A stretch of 64,000 nt of DNA from Haliscomenobacter sp. (lineage in GTDB: Bacteria; Bacteroidota; Bacteroidia; Chitinophagales; Saprospiraceae): NCBI RefSeq assembly GCF_016718685.1, contig NZ_JADKCX010000009.1, positions 1-64,000 on the forward strand. Reading direction: 5' to 3'. The first letter of the stretch is position 1. Each line of letters starts with the position of its first letter. The notes under the pieces were generated by a model, which saw nothing but the letters and a program-made list of their open reading frames with translations, did no database searches and was not told the origin of the DNA. This document shows, piece after piece, positions 55,168-63,334 of the stretch. The position numbers and the translations under genes were made by a program.

Positions 55168-57105
55168 ATGATTAACATTACTTTCCCAGATGGTAAGGTT
55201 CGGGAATACGAACCGGGAACAACGGCGCTGGAAGTTGCCCGTTCCATCAGCGAGGGCTTGGCCCAGAAGGTTCTTTCGGCAAAAGTAAACGGCGAAGTGT
55301 GGGATGCCACCCGTCCGATTACCACCGACGCGACCTTGACGCTGCTCACCTGGGATGATAAAGACGGAAAAACAACCTTTTGGCACTCTTCTGCCCACTT
55401 GATGGCAGAGGCATTGGAGGCTTTGTTCCCGGGCATCAAATTTGGTACGGGGCCAGCTACTGAAGGGGGGTTTTACTACGATGTTGATCCAGGCAGCAAA
55501 CCACTTTCCCTGGATGACCTCCCCAAGATCGAGGAAAAAATGCTCGAACTGGCGCGGCAAAAAAACCGCTACGTGCGTTCAGACATCTCGAAAGAGGAAG
55601 CATTGCGCTTTTTTCAGGAAAAAGGTGACGAATACAAAATTGAACTGATCGAAAAACGCGGCCCCGACGAAGCCCTCACGCTGTACCAGCAAGGCAACTT
55701 CGTGGATTTGTGCCGCGGGCCACATATTCCGGATACCGGATTCATCAAGGCTGTAAAATTAACCAACGTAGCGGGTGCTTATTGGCAGGGTGATGATACG
55801 CGCCAGCAATTGCAGCGCATCTACGGGGTGTCGTTCCCCAAACAAAAAGACCTGCAAGAGCACCTCGTGATGTTGGAAGAGGCCCGCAAACGGGATCACC
55901 GCAAGTTGGGGCAGGAACTAGAACTTTTTATGTTTTCGGAGCGCGTAGGGGCTGGTTTGCCCATTTGGCTACCCAAGGGCAATGCCCTGCGCGATCGTTT
56001 GATGAATTTCTTGCGCGTTGAGCAAGAAAAACGAGGCTACAAACTCGTGACTACCCCACACATTGGCCGCAAGGAACTGTACGTAACTTCCGGGCACTAC
56101 GCCAAATACGGCAAAGACAGTTTCCAACCGATCCACACGCCAAAAGACGGTGAAGAGTTTTTGCTCAAGCCGATGAACTGCCCGCACCACTGCGAGATTT
56201 ATGCCCACCGCCCCCACTCCTACCGCGATCTGCCCATGCGCATCGCCGAGTTTGGAACGGTGTACCGCTACGAACAAACGGGTGAATTGCACGGTTTGTC
56301 GCGCGTCCGGGGTTTTACCCAGGACGATGCCCACATCTTCTGCACGGAAGAGCAGGTGAAAGGTGAGTTTTTGAACGTACTCGACCTCACTCGCACCGTA
56401 TTGTACAAAATGGGCTTTAAGGAGTTTACCGCACAAATTTCGCTACGTGACCCCAATACCCCCGAAAAATACCTGGGCAGCGATGAAAACTGGCGCAACG
56501 CCGAAAATGCCATCATCGAAGCCACCCGTGAAGTAGGTTTAAAAACCACCATGGAATTGGGTGAAGCGGCTTTTTATGGCCCCAAACTCGACTTTATGGT
56601 GCGCGATGCCATCGGGCGTCAATGGCAGCTCGGCACCATTCAGGTGGATTACAACCTGCCCGAGCGTTTTGAGCTGGAATACATTGGGCCCGATAACAAA
56701 ACCCACCGCCCGGTGATGATTCACCGCGCGCCTTTCGGTTCGATGGAGCGCTTCATCAGCATTTTGATTGAAAACACGGCCGGTAAATTTCCCTTGTGGT
56801 TGATGCCCGAGCAGTACGCCCTTTTGCCCATCAGCGAAAAATTTGTGGACTACTGCAAAGAAATTGAAGAGAAACTCGCCACCCACGACATCCGTGGTTA
56901 TGTGGACGACCGCAATGAAACCATCGGTCGCAAAATCCGGGATACCGAATTAAAACGTATACCTTATATGCTCATCGTTGGCGAGAAAGAAATGGAAGCC
57001 AACGGAGTAGCTGTACGCCGCCAAGGTGAAGGAGACAAGGGAAGTATGAGTTTGGAGGCCTTCGTGAACTTGTTTGGAGAGGCTTTGGCGAAGGACGACG
57101 AATAG
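55168..57105 (+). CDS. thrS: Threonine-tRNA ligase
   Basis: A 645-residue class II aminoacyl-tRNA synthetase charging tRNA-Thr. Domains in order: TGS (MINITFPDGKVREYEPGTTA), editing/SAD domain (HSSAHLMAEALEALFPGIKF, with HxxxH, and NFVDLCRGPHI), class II catalytic core (GLPIWLPKGNALRDRLMNFL motif 1, KPMNCPHHCEIYAHRPHSYR motif 2 region, HRAPFGSMERFISILIENTA motif 3) and anticodon-binding domain (ALLPISEKFVDYCKEI). The Cys in NCPHH is a zinc ligand. ATG at 55168 begins the TGS domain. A strong hairpin made of a repeat family follows its stop codon. Confidence 0.98.
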   Translation: MINITFPDGKVREYEPGTTALEVARSISEGLAQKVLSAKVNGEVWDATRPITTDATLTLLTWDDKDGKTTFWHSSAHLMAEALEALFPGIKFGTGPATEGGFYYDVDPGSKPLSLDDLPKIEEKMLELARQKNRYVRSDISKEEALRFFQEKGDEYKIELIEKRGPDEALTLYQQGNFVDLCRGPHIPDTGFIKAVKLTNVAGAYWQGDDTRQQLQRIYGVSFPKQKDLQEHLVMLEEARKRDHRKLGQELELFMFSERVGAGLPIWLPKGNALRDRLMNFLRVEQEKRGYKLVTTPHIGRKELYVTSGHYAKYGKDSFQPIHTPKDGEEFLLKPMNCPHHCEIYAHRPHSYRDLPMRIAEFGTVYRYEQTGELHGLSRVRGFTQDDAHIFCTEEQVKGEFLNVLDLTRTVLYKMGFKEFTAQISLRDPNTPEKYLGSDENWRNAENAIIEATREVGLKTTMELGEAAFYGPKLDFMVRDAIGRQWQLGTIQVDYNLPERFELEYIGPDNKTHRPVMIHRAPFGSMERFISILIENTAGKFPLWLMPEQYALLPISEKFVDYCKEIEEKLATHDIRGYVDDRNETIGRKIRDTELKRIPYMLIVGEKEMEANGVAVRRQGEGDKGSMSLEAFVNLFGEALAKDDE

Positions 57106-57188
57106 AGGGTTCAAAGGTTCGTGAGTTCGAGGGTTCGGGGGAGGGTCCCCGAACCTTCGAACTCACGAACCTTCGAACCCCTCTTTTT
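57104..57188 (+). repeat. Long inverted repeat, family B copy 2, acting as thrS terminator
   Basis: Arms at about 57104-57140 and 57147-57184 pair over roughly 37 bases with few mismatches (ggttcgtgagttcga and tcgaactcacgaacc in the middle), then a T-run. It starts on the last base of the thrS stop codon TAG and is built of the same ggttcg/ttcgaggg words as 744-880. Confidence 0.85.
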
Positions 57189-57293
57189 ATCATCTAAAAG
57201 TTAAAAAAATGCAAATACCTCATTTAGGTTTGCATTTGCGGTGAACACGATGTATTTTTAAAGTGTTAAATTTTTGTCCTCAAATACTATTGC

Positions 57294-57641
57294 ATGAAGC
57301 ACATTTTACTTTATTTAACCCTGGTGCTTTTCATAATCCCGAAAGCGATAGGACAAACAAGCGCTAAAACTGGCAACTGGTACGCGGTAGCAGAGGCAGA
57401 CAGAGGAACTATTATTGAAGTTTTTCCCAACCCTACTACTACACACATCAGTTTGACTGACGTTCAGGGGGTGCAAAAAGTCGTGGTTTTCAACTTGGCA
57501 GGTCGCCAAATGAAGGCTTTCGAAGACATTGCGCCCGACAAGAAATTTTACGTTGGTGACTTACCACGAGGGATTTACCTGGTGCGGATCATGGGTGACA
57601 AGAACAAAGTTCTTACCACCAAAAAGATCAGTAAACAATAA
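57294..57641 (+). CDS. Tiny secreted protein consisting mostly of a T9SS sorting domain
   Basis: A 115-residue protein. Signal peptide (LLYLTLVLFIIPKAIGQ) leaves a mature protein of about 95 residues, of which the last 75 are a T9SS type A sorting domain (IIEVFPNPTTTHISLTDVQG, VVVFNLAGRQMKAFED, DLPRGIYLVRIMGDKNKV). Only some 20 residues remain as cargo (TSAKTGNWYAVAEADRG). It may be a minimal surface protein, a sorting-domain relic, or a regulator of export. It precedes the vWA gene by a hairpin and is transcribed in the same direction. Confidence 0.85.
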   Translation: MKHILLYLTLVLFIIPKAIGQTSAKTGNWYAVAEADRGTIIEVFPNPTTTHISLTDVQGVQKVVVFNLAGRQMKAFEDIAPDKKFYVGDLPRGIYLVRIMGDKNKVLTTKKISKQ

Positions 57642-57663
57642 ATTAGGTAAACTGAGAAGAACC

Positions 57664-57716
57664 AAAAGCGGCTGGATGGAGTTGTAACGACTTGATTCAG
57701 CCGTTTTCATTTTTAG
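57664..57716 (+). terminator. Terminator of the small T9SS protein gene
   Basis: Stem from aaaagcggctg (57664-57674) and cagccgtttt (57698-57707), one bulge, followed by cattttt. It ends immediately before the vWA gene's ATG at 57719, so it also lies in that gene's leader. Confidence 0.6.
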
Positions 57717-57718
57717 GC

Positions 57719-58852
57719 ATGTCAGATTTCATCCAACGCCATACTACACTCAGTGCCAATTTGCTGGCTTTTTGTCGCCATTTGCGGCAAAAAGGTTTTA
57801 CCATTGGCCCGTTGGAGAGCAGCAACATGTTGGCCGCCGTAGAAATTGTAGCGCCCTTCCATGATCCAGAACTGTTCCAGTATACTTTAAGGGCTACTTT
57901 GGCGCGCACGCGCCGCGAACAAGAGCTTTTCGATCAAATTTTTCCACGTTACTGGAAAGAGCTCGAAAAAGCGGTGGATGCAAAAATCGCCCAGGAAGAT
58001 ACCCCGCGCAAACCGGGCACCCGCCAACAGCCGCCTTCCCTACAAGCGCTAAAAAGTTGGCTCAATGGCAATCCCGCCCAGGACAACATCGAGCTGGCCG
58101 TATACAGCGCCCAGGAATCTCTGGGACGCAAAGATTTTTCTCTGTTCTCTGCCGAAGAATTACAAGAAATCAGCAAATTGATTCTCTTACTGGCTCGGCG
58201 TATGGCCCGGCAGTTCAGCCGCCGCAAAGAGCGAGCGCATTCGGCCAACTTACTCGACTTGCGCAACACCATGCGCAAAAACCTGCGCCGGGGAGGTGAA
58301 TTGATCGAATTGGCACAATTTCAGCCCCGTCAGCAAAAAAATCAATTGATCCTGCTCTGCGATGTCAGTAAGTCGATGGATTTGTACAGCCAGTTTTTGA
58401 TCCAGTTCATTTACGCTTTTCAACAGGTGGGACAACGGGTGGAGACGTTTGTTTTTTCCACCAGCCTCCAGCGAATCAGCAAAGTTCTACGCCAGGGCAA
58501 TTTCCGCGAGGTGTTGGCGGAGCTGGGTGAAAATGTGCCCGCCTGGTCGGGGGGGACCCGCATTGGGGAGGCGTTTGACCAATTTTATCAACAATACGCC
58601 CGACTGCTCCACGGCCACAGCACCGTCGTCATCCTGAGCGACGGCTGCGACACCGGAGACATCGATTTATTGGAAGAAAGTATGCGCAAAATTAGCCGCA
58701 AGGCGGAAAGGGTTATTTGGCTGAATCCCTTGGCTGGTCGCCCTGGTTATGCACCCGAAGTACGGGGCATGCAGGTGTCGATGCCGTATATTGATGTGTT
58801 TGCGCCGCTGCACAATGTGGAGAGTTTACGGGCTTTGGGGAAAATTTTGTGA
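57719..58852 (+). CDS. vWA domain (CoxE-like) protein of a MoxR-vWA system
   Basis: A 377-residue protein. The helical N-terminal half (LSANLLAFCRHLRQKGFTIG, LRATLARTRREQELFDQIFP) matches CoxE-like proteins. The C-terminal von Willebrand A domain has an intact MIDAS: DVSKSM at residues 215-220 (DxSxS), Thr in SGGTRIGEAFDQF, and Asp in VVILSDGCDTGD. CoxE-like vWA proteins work with a MoxR AAA+ ATPase, which is encoded convergently 46 bases downstream. The pair usually remodels a substrate protein in an ATP- and Mg-dependent manner. The start at 57719 was used; an in-frame start 9 codons earlier would fall inside a terminator hairpin. Confidence 0.88.
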   Translation: MSDFIQRHTTLSANLLAFCRHLRQKGFTIGPLESSNMLAAVEIVAPFHDPELFQYTLRATLARTRREQELFDQIFPRYWKELEKAVDAKIAQEDTPRKPGTRQQPPSLQALKSWLNGNPAQDNIELAVYSAQESLGRKDFSLFSAEELQEISKLILLLARRMARQFSRRKERAHSANLLDLRNTMRKNLRRGGELIELAQFQPRQQKNQLILLCDVSKSMDLYSQFLIQFIYAFQQVGQRVETFVFSTSLQRISKVLRQGNFREVLAELGENVPAWSGGTRIGEAFDQFYQQYARLLHGHSTVVILSDGCDTGDIDLLEESMRKISRKAERVIWLNPLAGRPGYAPEVRGMQVSMPYIDVFAPLHNVESLRALGKIL

Positions 58853-58877
58853 AAGCCGAAGTCGGGTGCCTCGGCTT
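58853..58877. terminator. Short hairpin between the convergent vWA and MoxR genes
   Basis: aagccga (58853-58859) and tcggctt (58871-58877). Weak stem; a possible shared transcript end. Confidence 0.3.
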
Positions 58878-58898
58878 CGCTCAGCGACGACTCCGCTT

Positions 58899-59891
58899 TC
58901 AACCCAACCAATCCACAAATTCCTCATTCATCCATTTCCGTATCGCATTCAAGTCTTCGCGGGTTTTGACCAGGAGGGACAAATTGCGCAACAAAAGGGG
59001 TTGTACCGCCGCAAGGTCATCCGATTTGAGGTCCATTGGCAAGCCCATCATGTTGAGCCAAGCGATGAGTTCGGCGGTGGCAGGTGGTTTGCGTACCGCT
59101 ACTTCGCGCACTTTGTAGAAGTATTCGATTAATCGGTTCAATACCTTTTCTTGCTGCGGGGAAATTTGTTCTTCCAGTCCCAGTTGGCTTTTGGCGATGG
59201 CAAAAAGCTGATCGGAAGGTGGAAAAGGGATATGGTAAAACACACAACGCCGTAAAAAGGCATCGGGCAGGTTTTTTTCCGAGTTGCTGGTCATGATCAC
59301 GACGATGCGTTGGGTATCGTGGTGTTTGAATTCGCGGTTGTCCAGTTCCTTGATCCTGAAATCCAGGTTTTCGATTTCGTTCAGGATGTCGTTGGGAAAA
59401 TCCCGCGGCGCCTTGTCTATTTCGTCAATCAACACCACGGTGCTGCGGGGACCATCCACCACCAGATTCCCCAATAAGTTGCCGTGCGCCTGAGGATCGG
59501 GATAGCTCAGGGCAATGGCCTTACCGAGGGCTTGTAGCTCAATGAAGTCGCCCGTTTTGGCCAGGGCTGTACCGTCCTCCCGTTTGATGTTCGCCGATTG
59601 GAAATGCCCCAGGGCATCGTAGGTATAAAACAGGTCGCGGGCTGCCGAAGTCGTTTTGGTATAAAAGCTAAGTGGATCGGACAAAAACTGTACCCCCGCT
59701 GATTTGTCTTGCGCCAAATCGTAGGCTACTTTGTAGGCTAGTTTGGTTTTACCCGTACCTGGCTCTCCGGTCAACAAAAGGGGCTGACCCAGGGCTATTG
59801 CCAATTCTACCGCGTATTGCAAGCCTTCATCCAGTACGTATTGACTGGGATGAAAGGGTTTGCGCCGATAATCTTGTATTTTTAGTCTCAT
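58899..59891 (-). CDS. MoxR family AAA+ ATPase
   Basis: A 330-residue AAA+ ATPase. Walker A GEPGTGKT (residues 42-49), Walker B VVLIDEIDKA (Asp156, Glu157), sensor 1 VIMTSNSEKNLPDAFLRRCV, with Arg-Arg as the arginine finger in FLRRC, and a C-terminal lid (AVRKPPATAELIAWLNMMGL). MoxR ATPases act as chaperones and form pairs with vWA proteins. On the opposite strand to its vWA partner; the EAD-iSTAND gene lies 107 bases behind it on the same strand, with the family A repeat filling the gap. Confidence 0.92.
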   Translation of the reverse strand: MRLKIQDYRRKPFHPSQYVLDEGLQYAVELAIALGQPLLLTGEPGTGKTKLAYKVAYDLAQDKSAGVQFLSDPLSFYTKTTSAARDLFYTYDALGHFQSANIKREDGTALAKTGDFIELQALGKAIALSYPDPQAHGNLLGNLVVDGPRSTVVLIDEIDKAPRDFPNDILNEIENLDFRIKELDNREFKHHDTQRIVVIMTSNSEKNLPDAFLRRCVFYHIPFPPSDQLFAIAKSQLGLEEQISPQQEKVLNRLIEYFYKVREVAVRKPPATAELIAWLNMMGLPMDLKSDDLAAVQPLLLRNLSLLVKTREDLNAIRKWMNEEFVDWLG

Positions 59892-59899
59892 GTGTTTAT

Positions 59900-60008
59900 G
59901 TTGAGGGCAGTTGAGAAGTTGAGAAGTTGAGAAGTTGAGGCTACCGCGAGCGGTATCAAGCCGCTCGCGGTAGCCTCAACTTCTCAACCCTCAACTTCTC
60001 AACTCAAC
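59900..60008. repeat. Long intergenic inverted repeat, family A copy 2
   Basis: Between two same-strand genes, arms 59900-59953 and 59961-60008 consist of gttgagaa units around a perfect 22-base stem (59932-59953 with 59961-59982, loop tatcaag) whose core is ggctaccgcgagcgg. The last codons and the TGA stop (59999-60001) of the downstream-reading gene at 59999 lie inside the right arm. Confidence 0.92.
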
Positions 60009-61069
60009 CCATCATTGTACGATTTAATCAATTCTTGCAAGGTTTCCTGCACATCGATCATATAGTGGTCCGGTGCCCCATTGAAGCGCTCCTGCAGGAT
60101 TTTTTTGCGTTCGCGAGGGTCGGGTTGAATTTTTTTGTACTTGCCCAGCCAGCGATCGATGTCCGCCAGGGCAACTTTGTTCAACTCGGGGAGGGCCTGG
60201 ATTTTGGGATTATCGTCCACTTTATCCCGTACATCTTGAGCCAAATCGGCGTCTTCTTCTTCAAATTCTACCGAGAAAAAGAACAACATCCGCGGTTGGT
60301 TGGCATTCAGCGGAACATTGCAAAATTCTTCCATGAACCAGCGCGCGGCTTCCGGCGTATGATCCGAGTACCAGGAATATTTATCGATGTTGATGTAGAC
60401 GCAAACGTAGTCCATGCCCGTGAGGTCACGCACTTGTGGACTATGCTGGACGATATCGGTCAACTTGCGGCTTAGCAGCGGCCCCAATTGGTTGGGTTGC
60501 AGGGCAAAAGCAGCAAAAATGCCTTTGAGTAGTTCCGTTTTATAGTCCTCCAGGGGCTCGTAACCTTCAAAGGTGATCTCGATGGATTTGACTTTACAGG
60601 CCGCAGCCAGTCCGGCATTGAGGTAATCGAGGCTACGCCCTTCGAGGTCGAGCACGATGCGCCGAAACATGCCAGTATGCAGGTGCAAATCGCCGCCATA
60701 CAGGTAAAAAAACTGCACCCGCTGATCGGGAGCCAGCTGCAACTGAGCATTGATGGCCTGGGTCTGTGGGCTGCGGTCGCAGGTATAACTGTGGTGGATG
60801 TGCAAGAGGTTAGACTGGCCCTGGTTGTTGAGCAAATCCAATAAGTCGTTTAGAATCTGATTGAACTCCAGGTTATAAGCCTCGGCGCTGATGATGCCCT
60901 TGGCTTTGTTGGTTTCCAGTCGGTGGTAACGCGATTGTAAGGCCGTTGCGGTTTTAATTTGTTCCGCATCGTTGGTACTGTTTGCCCCTTGAACCCACTC
61001 GGCGAGTGCTCCTTCCAACTCGCCAGTGGCGAGCAGTTTACGGATTTTATCTTGTTGGGCTTGGGTCAT
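59999..61069 (-). CDS. EAD11-like domain plus inactive-STAND (iSTAND-like) protein
   Basis: A 356-residue cytosolic protein. Residues 1-83 (QQDKIRKLLATGELEGALAE, LQSRYHRLETNKAKGIISAE, FNQILNDLLDLLNN) match the helical effector-associated domain 11, an adaptor domain that pairs signalling proteins with effectors. Residues 90-356 look like a STAND-type P-loop ATPase in which the P-loop position (FYLYGGDLHLHTGMFRRIVL) has lost the GxxxxGK(S/T) residues; HSYTCDRSPQ near residue 93 is the typical start. Strands DYVCVYINIDKYSWYSDH and MLFFFSVEFEEEDADLAQD follow. It sits beside a MoxR-vWA pair, the arrangement predicted for bacterial conflict systems. Family assignment is from recalled patterns, not a search. 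Confidence 0.72.
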   Translation of the reverse strand: MTQAQQDKIRKLLATGELEGALAEWVQGANSTNDAEQIKTATALQSRYHRLETNKAKGIISAEAYNLEFNQILNDLLDLLNNQGQSNLLHIHHSYTCDRSPQTQAINAQLQLAPDQRVQFFYLYGGDLHLHTGMFRRIVLDLEGRSLDYLNAGLAAACKVKSIEITFEGYEPLEDYKTELLKGIFAAFALQPNQLGPLLSRKLTDIVQHSPQVRDLTGMDYVCVYINIDKYSWYSDHTPEAARWFMEEFCNVPLNANQPRMLFFFSVEFEEEDADLAQDVRDKVDDNPKIQALPELNKVALADIDRWLGKYKKIQPDPRERKKILQERFNGAPDHYMIDVQETLQELIKSYNDGLS

Positions 61070-61210
61070 GTTGGGTAATGTGGGTTCTTACAAAACGATC
61101 CTGTCGTTCTTGATGTTTTAACTGCTTTGTTTGTAAAATTAGTATTTTTTGGGGTTTGTTGGTGTGGAAATTTTGGTACAGCTAGTTTAATGAATACCCT
61201 TTATAAAACA

Positions 61211-61249
61211 GCAAGCGCAAGGAAAAGCCTCTACTCTCCTTGCGCTTGC
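61211..61249 (-). terminator. Terminator of the glycine-zipper OmpA lipoprotein gene
   Basis: Perfect 13-base arms gcaagcgcaagga (61211-61223) and tccttgcgcttgc (61237-61249), 22 bases after the stop; on the minus strand followed by tgtttta. Confidence 0.75.
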
Positions 61250-61270
61250 CAATTCTTTACTTATCTCATT

Positions 61271-61969
61271 TTATTTTTCCCCTTTCTTCGCCGATTCCAC
61301 CAAAGCTTTGCTCGCCACGATGGCTATTTCAACCCGGCGGTTTTGTTCGCGGCCAGATACAGAGGTATTGGAAGCAACAGGTTTTTGTTCGCCAAAACCT
61401 TTGTTGGTCAATCGACTGGCGGTTACCCCGTTTTGCTGCAAGAACCGTGAAACTGCGGCAGCACGGTTTTCGGAGAGTTTTTGGTTGTACTCATCGCTGC
61501 CCGTAGCGTCCGTATGGCCCATGACGATGATTTCCGTTTTGTCGTACTCCTTCATGGTTTCGGCGGCTTTATCGAGGTTGGCACGGGTGGCAGCCTTGAG
61601 CGCATAAGAGTCGACATCAAACATGATGCCCGAGTCAAAAGTCACCAGGATGGATTCTCCAACCCGCTCTACATCGGCACTTTTGCCCAAATCCTCTTTC
61701 AATTTTTTGGCGTGTTTGTCCATGTAACTGCCGATGATGGCTCCAGCGATTCCCCCTACGGTTGCCCCGATCAGGATACCTTTGGCATTGTCGCTGCCTT
61801 TGGCAATGAGTACACCTACCAGCGCTCCAGCAGCAGCACCAATGGCCGTGCCCTGGGCAGTACGGTTACAGGAAAAGGAGTGCAACAAGAGCAAAGAAAG
61901 CATAAAGAATGCCGCTGTTTTGCGTGCATGGTTAGAAAACATGAGCTTGATCTGCATGGTGTTGTTCAT
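61271..61969 (-). CDS. OmpA family lipoprotein with glycine-zipper membrane segment
   Basis: A 232-residue protein. Lipobox FSC (LLLLHSFSCNRTAQ), then a glycine-zipper stretch (GTAIGAAAGALVGVLIAKGS, ILIGATVGGIAGAIIGSYMD), and a C-terminal OmpA peptidoglycan-binding domain (FDSGIMFDVDSYALKAATRA, IIVMGHTDATGSDEYNQKLS, REQNRRVEIAIV). Probably an outer-membrane lipoprotein tethering the membrane to the cell wall (YiaD/Pal-like). The start is the first in-frame ATG; a Met four codons later is equally possible. Nothing links it to the conflict genes on either side. Confidence 0.9.
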   Translation of the reverse strand: MNNTMQIKLMFSNHARKTAAFFMLSLLLLHSFSCNRTAQGTAIGAAAGALVGVLIAKGSDNAKGILIGATVGGIAGAIIGSYMDKHAKKLKEDLGKSADVERVGESILVTFDSGIMFDVDSYALKAATRANLDKAAETMKEYDKTEIIVMGHTDATGSDEYNQKLSENRAAAVSRFLQQNGVTASRLTNKGFGEQKPVASNTSVSGREQNRRVEIAIVASKALVESAKKGEK

Positions 61970-62086
61970 TTGGTTTATAAAAAAAATACCTTTTAAAGAC
62001 GAAAAAACAGGTCAAAGGATATTTATTTTCCAGAGGCTTAATAAAACTATAACATTTTATTCATGCAGAAAAAAATCATTACGGGG

Positions 62087-63262
62087 CTATTGTTGCATAA
62101 AGTAAAAAAGGTATTGCACTCCAAATACCCCGACTGAAGCAACCATTCCAATCAAAAAAATGATGTAACAAATGCGGAGCTGGCGGTATTTTCTACCTAA
62201 AGACTTACCCAAGAAAAACAAATCTCGCATGATGGAATCCTCCAGATTTTCCTCCCTGGAAGTTACTTCCTGGATTCCCAGTTTATAGTCTTCATAGCTC
62301 ATGCTGTAAAAGTTGCCAAAAAAGAACAGGTTGGAACGCCCGGATTTGATGCTCTCCATATCGGTTAAGCCTTGCATTTTCACGGGAACTGTAGCCAGAA
62401 CGGCAAAAACCATAGAAGGCAGGCAAGACCCCAGTAGCATGATAAAAGGGATGAAGTATTCCGGGTGTTCCTTGAGCAAACCAGCCAGTAGTGGAGTACC
62501 CACACCAATGATGCCCGCGTTGATGGTAATCATGAAATTGGCCTTGTTGTCAGCCAAATTACTCAGATCCATGTGGTTCCGCAGAGCCGTTTTGAAGATC
62601 ATCTGTGCGCTGCGACTTTCAACGATGGAAACCCGGCTAGCTGCAGAATTACCCGCTGATTTGCGGCCCTCTTTTACCCACTTCTTCAGCTTTTTGCGGT
62701 TCAACTCTTTCATTGCCACAAACATCATTTTTGCGGCAGGGGTATAATAATCGTGTTTTTTGATAAAATCCAGGTTCAATTGATACCACTCCCGGTCTTC
62801 TTCCCAACGCCCGAGTACATCTTTCCACTCCTGGCGCAAATTGTCCAACTGGTCATTGTAGTCTGCACTGCCCAAATGGCCGTAATCGGCATCACGAACT
62901 ATTTCTTGCAACAAACCCGTAGGCAGCGCTGCTGGATTGGTCACGGCAATACAAGCCTCCACGATCTTGATTTTGTCTTCGGGATAGCTCTGCTCACTCA
63001 AAAATCGAGCGCCAATGCGCGCACTGGCTGGCTCATGGTTCTGGTACACTTCTGTAATGCCGACATCGTGAAGCAGGCAAGCCAACTCTATAAGTTCCTG
63101 TTCTTCAGCATTCACACCACTTAAGGATGCGATCTGCACCGCTGAATTGCGCACCGAAAGGGTATGCTGTAAATTGTGGTAACAGATCTTACTGTCCAAT
63201 TTGGTGGTCAACAAGTCGGTGACAAACTGTTCTGTAGCTATAATGATTGCACTTTTGGCCAT
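62087..63262 (-). CDS. HD-domain phosphohydrolase fused to Pycsar-type transmembrane effector domain
   Basis: A 391-residue protein. The N-terminal HD domain has KICYHNLQHTLSV (His29, His33), LACLLHDVG (His65-Asp66) and VRDADYGHLG (Asp), so all metal ligands look intact; substrates of such HD proteins are nucleotides. From about residue 215, ALRNHMDLSNLADNKANFMI and TINAGIIGVGTPLLAG introduce a four-helix membrane module of the PycTM (DUF5706) type, with helices also at FIPFIMLLGSCLPSMVFAVL and CYIIFLIGMVASVGVFG. In Pycsar defence the module kills by disrupting the membrane when it senses a cyclic nucleotide. No cyclase gene is in the window. The HD part could degrade the signal or act as the sensor. 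Confidence 0.82.
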   Translation of the reverse strand: MAKSAIIIATEQFVTDLLTTKLDSKICYHNLQHTLSVRNSAVQIASLSGVNAEEQELIELACLLHDVGITEVYQNHEPASARIGARFLSEQSYPEDKIKIVEACIAVTNPAALPTGLLQEIVRDADYGHLGSADYNDQLDNLRQEWKDVLGRWEEDREWYQLNLDFIKKHDYYTPAAKMMFVAMKELNRKKLKKWVKEGRKSAGNSAASRVSIVESRSAQMIFKTALRNHMDLSNLADNKANFMITINAGIIGVGTPLLAGLLKEHPEYFIPFIMLLGSCLPSMVFAVLATVPVKMQGLTDMESIKSGRSNLFFFGNFYSMSYEDYKLGIQEVTSREENLEDSIMRDLFFLGKSLGRKYRQLRICYIIFLIGMVASVGVFGVQYLFYFMQQ

Positions 63263-63334
63263 GGGCTATTTAGGCTTTTCCCGGCAAGATAAATATTAAT
63301 GATGAGTTATGAATGAACAAAGTACGGGTAAAAC

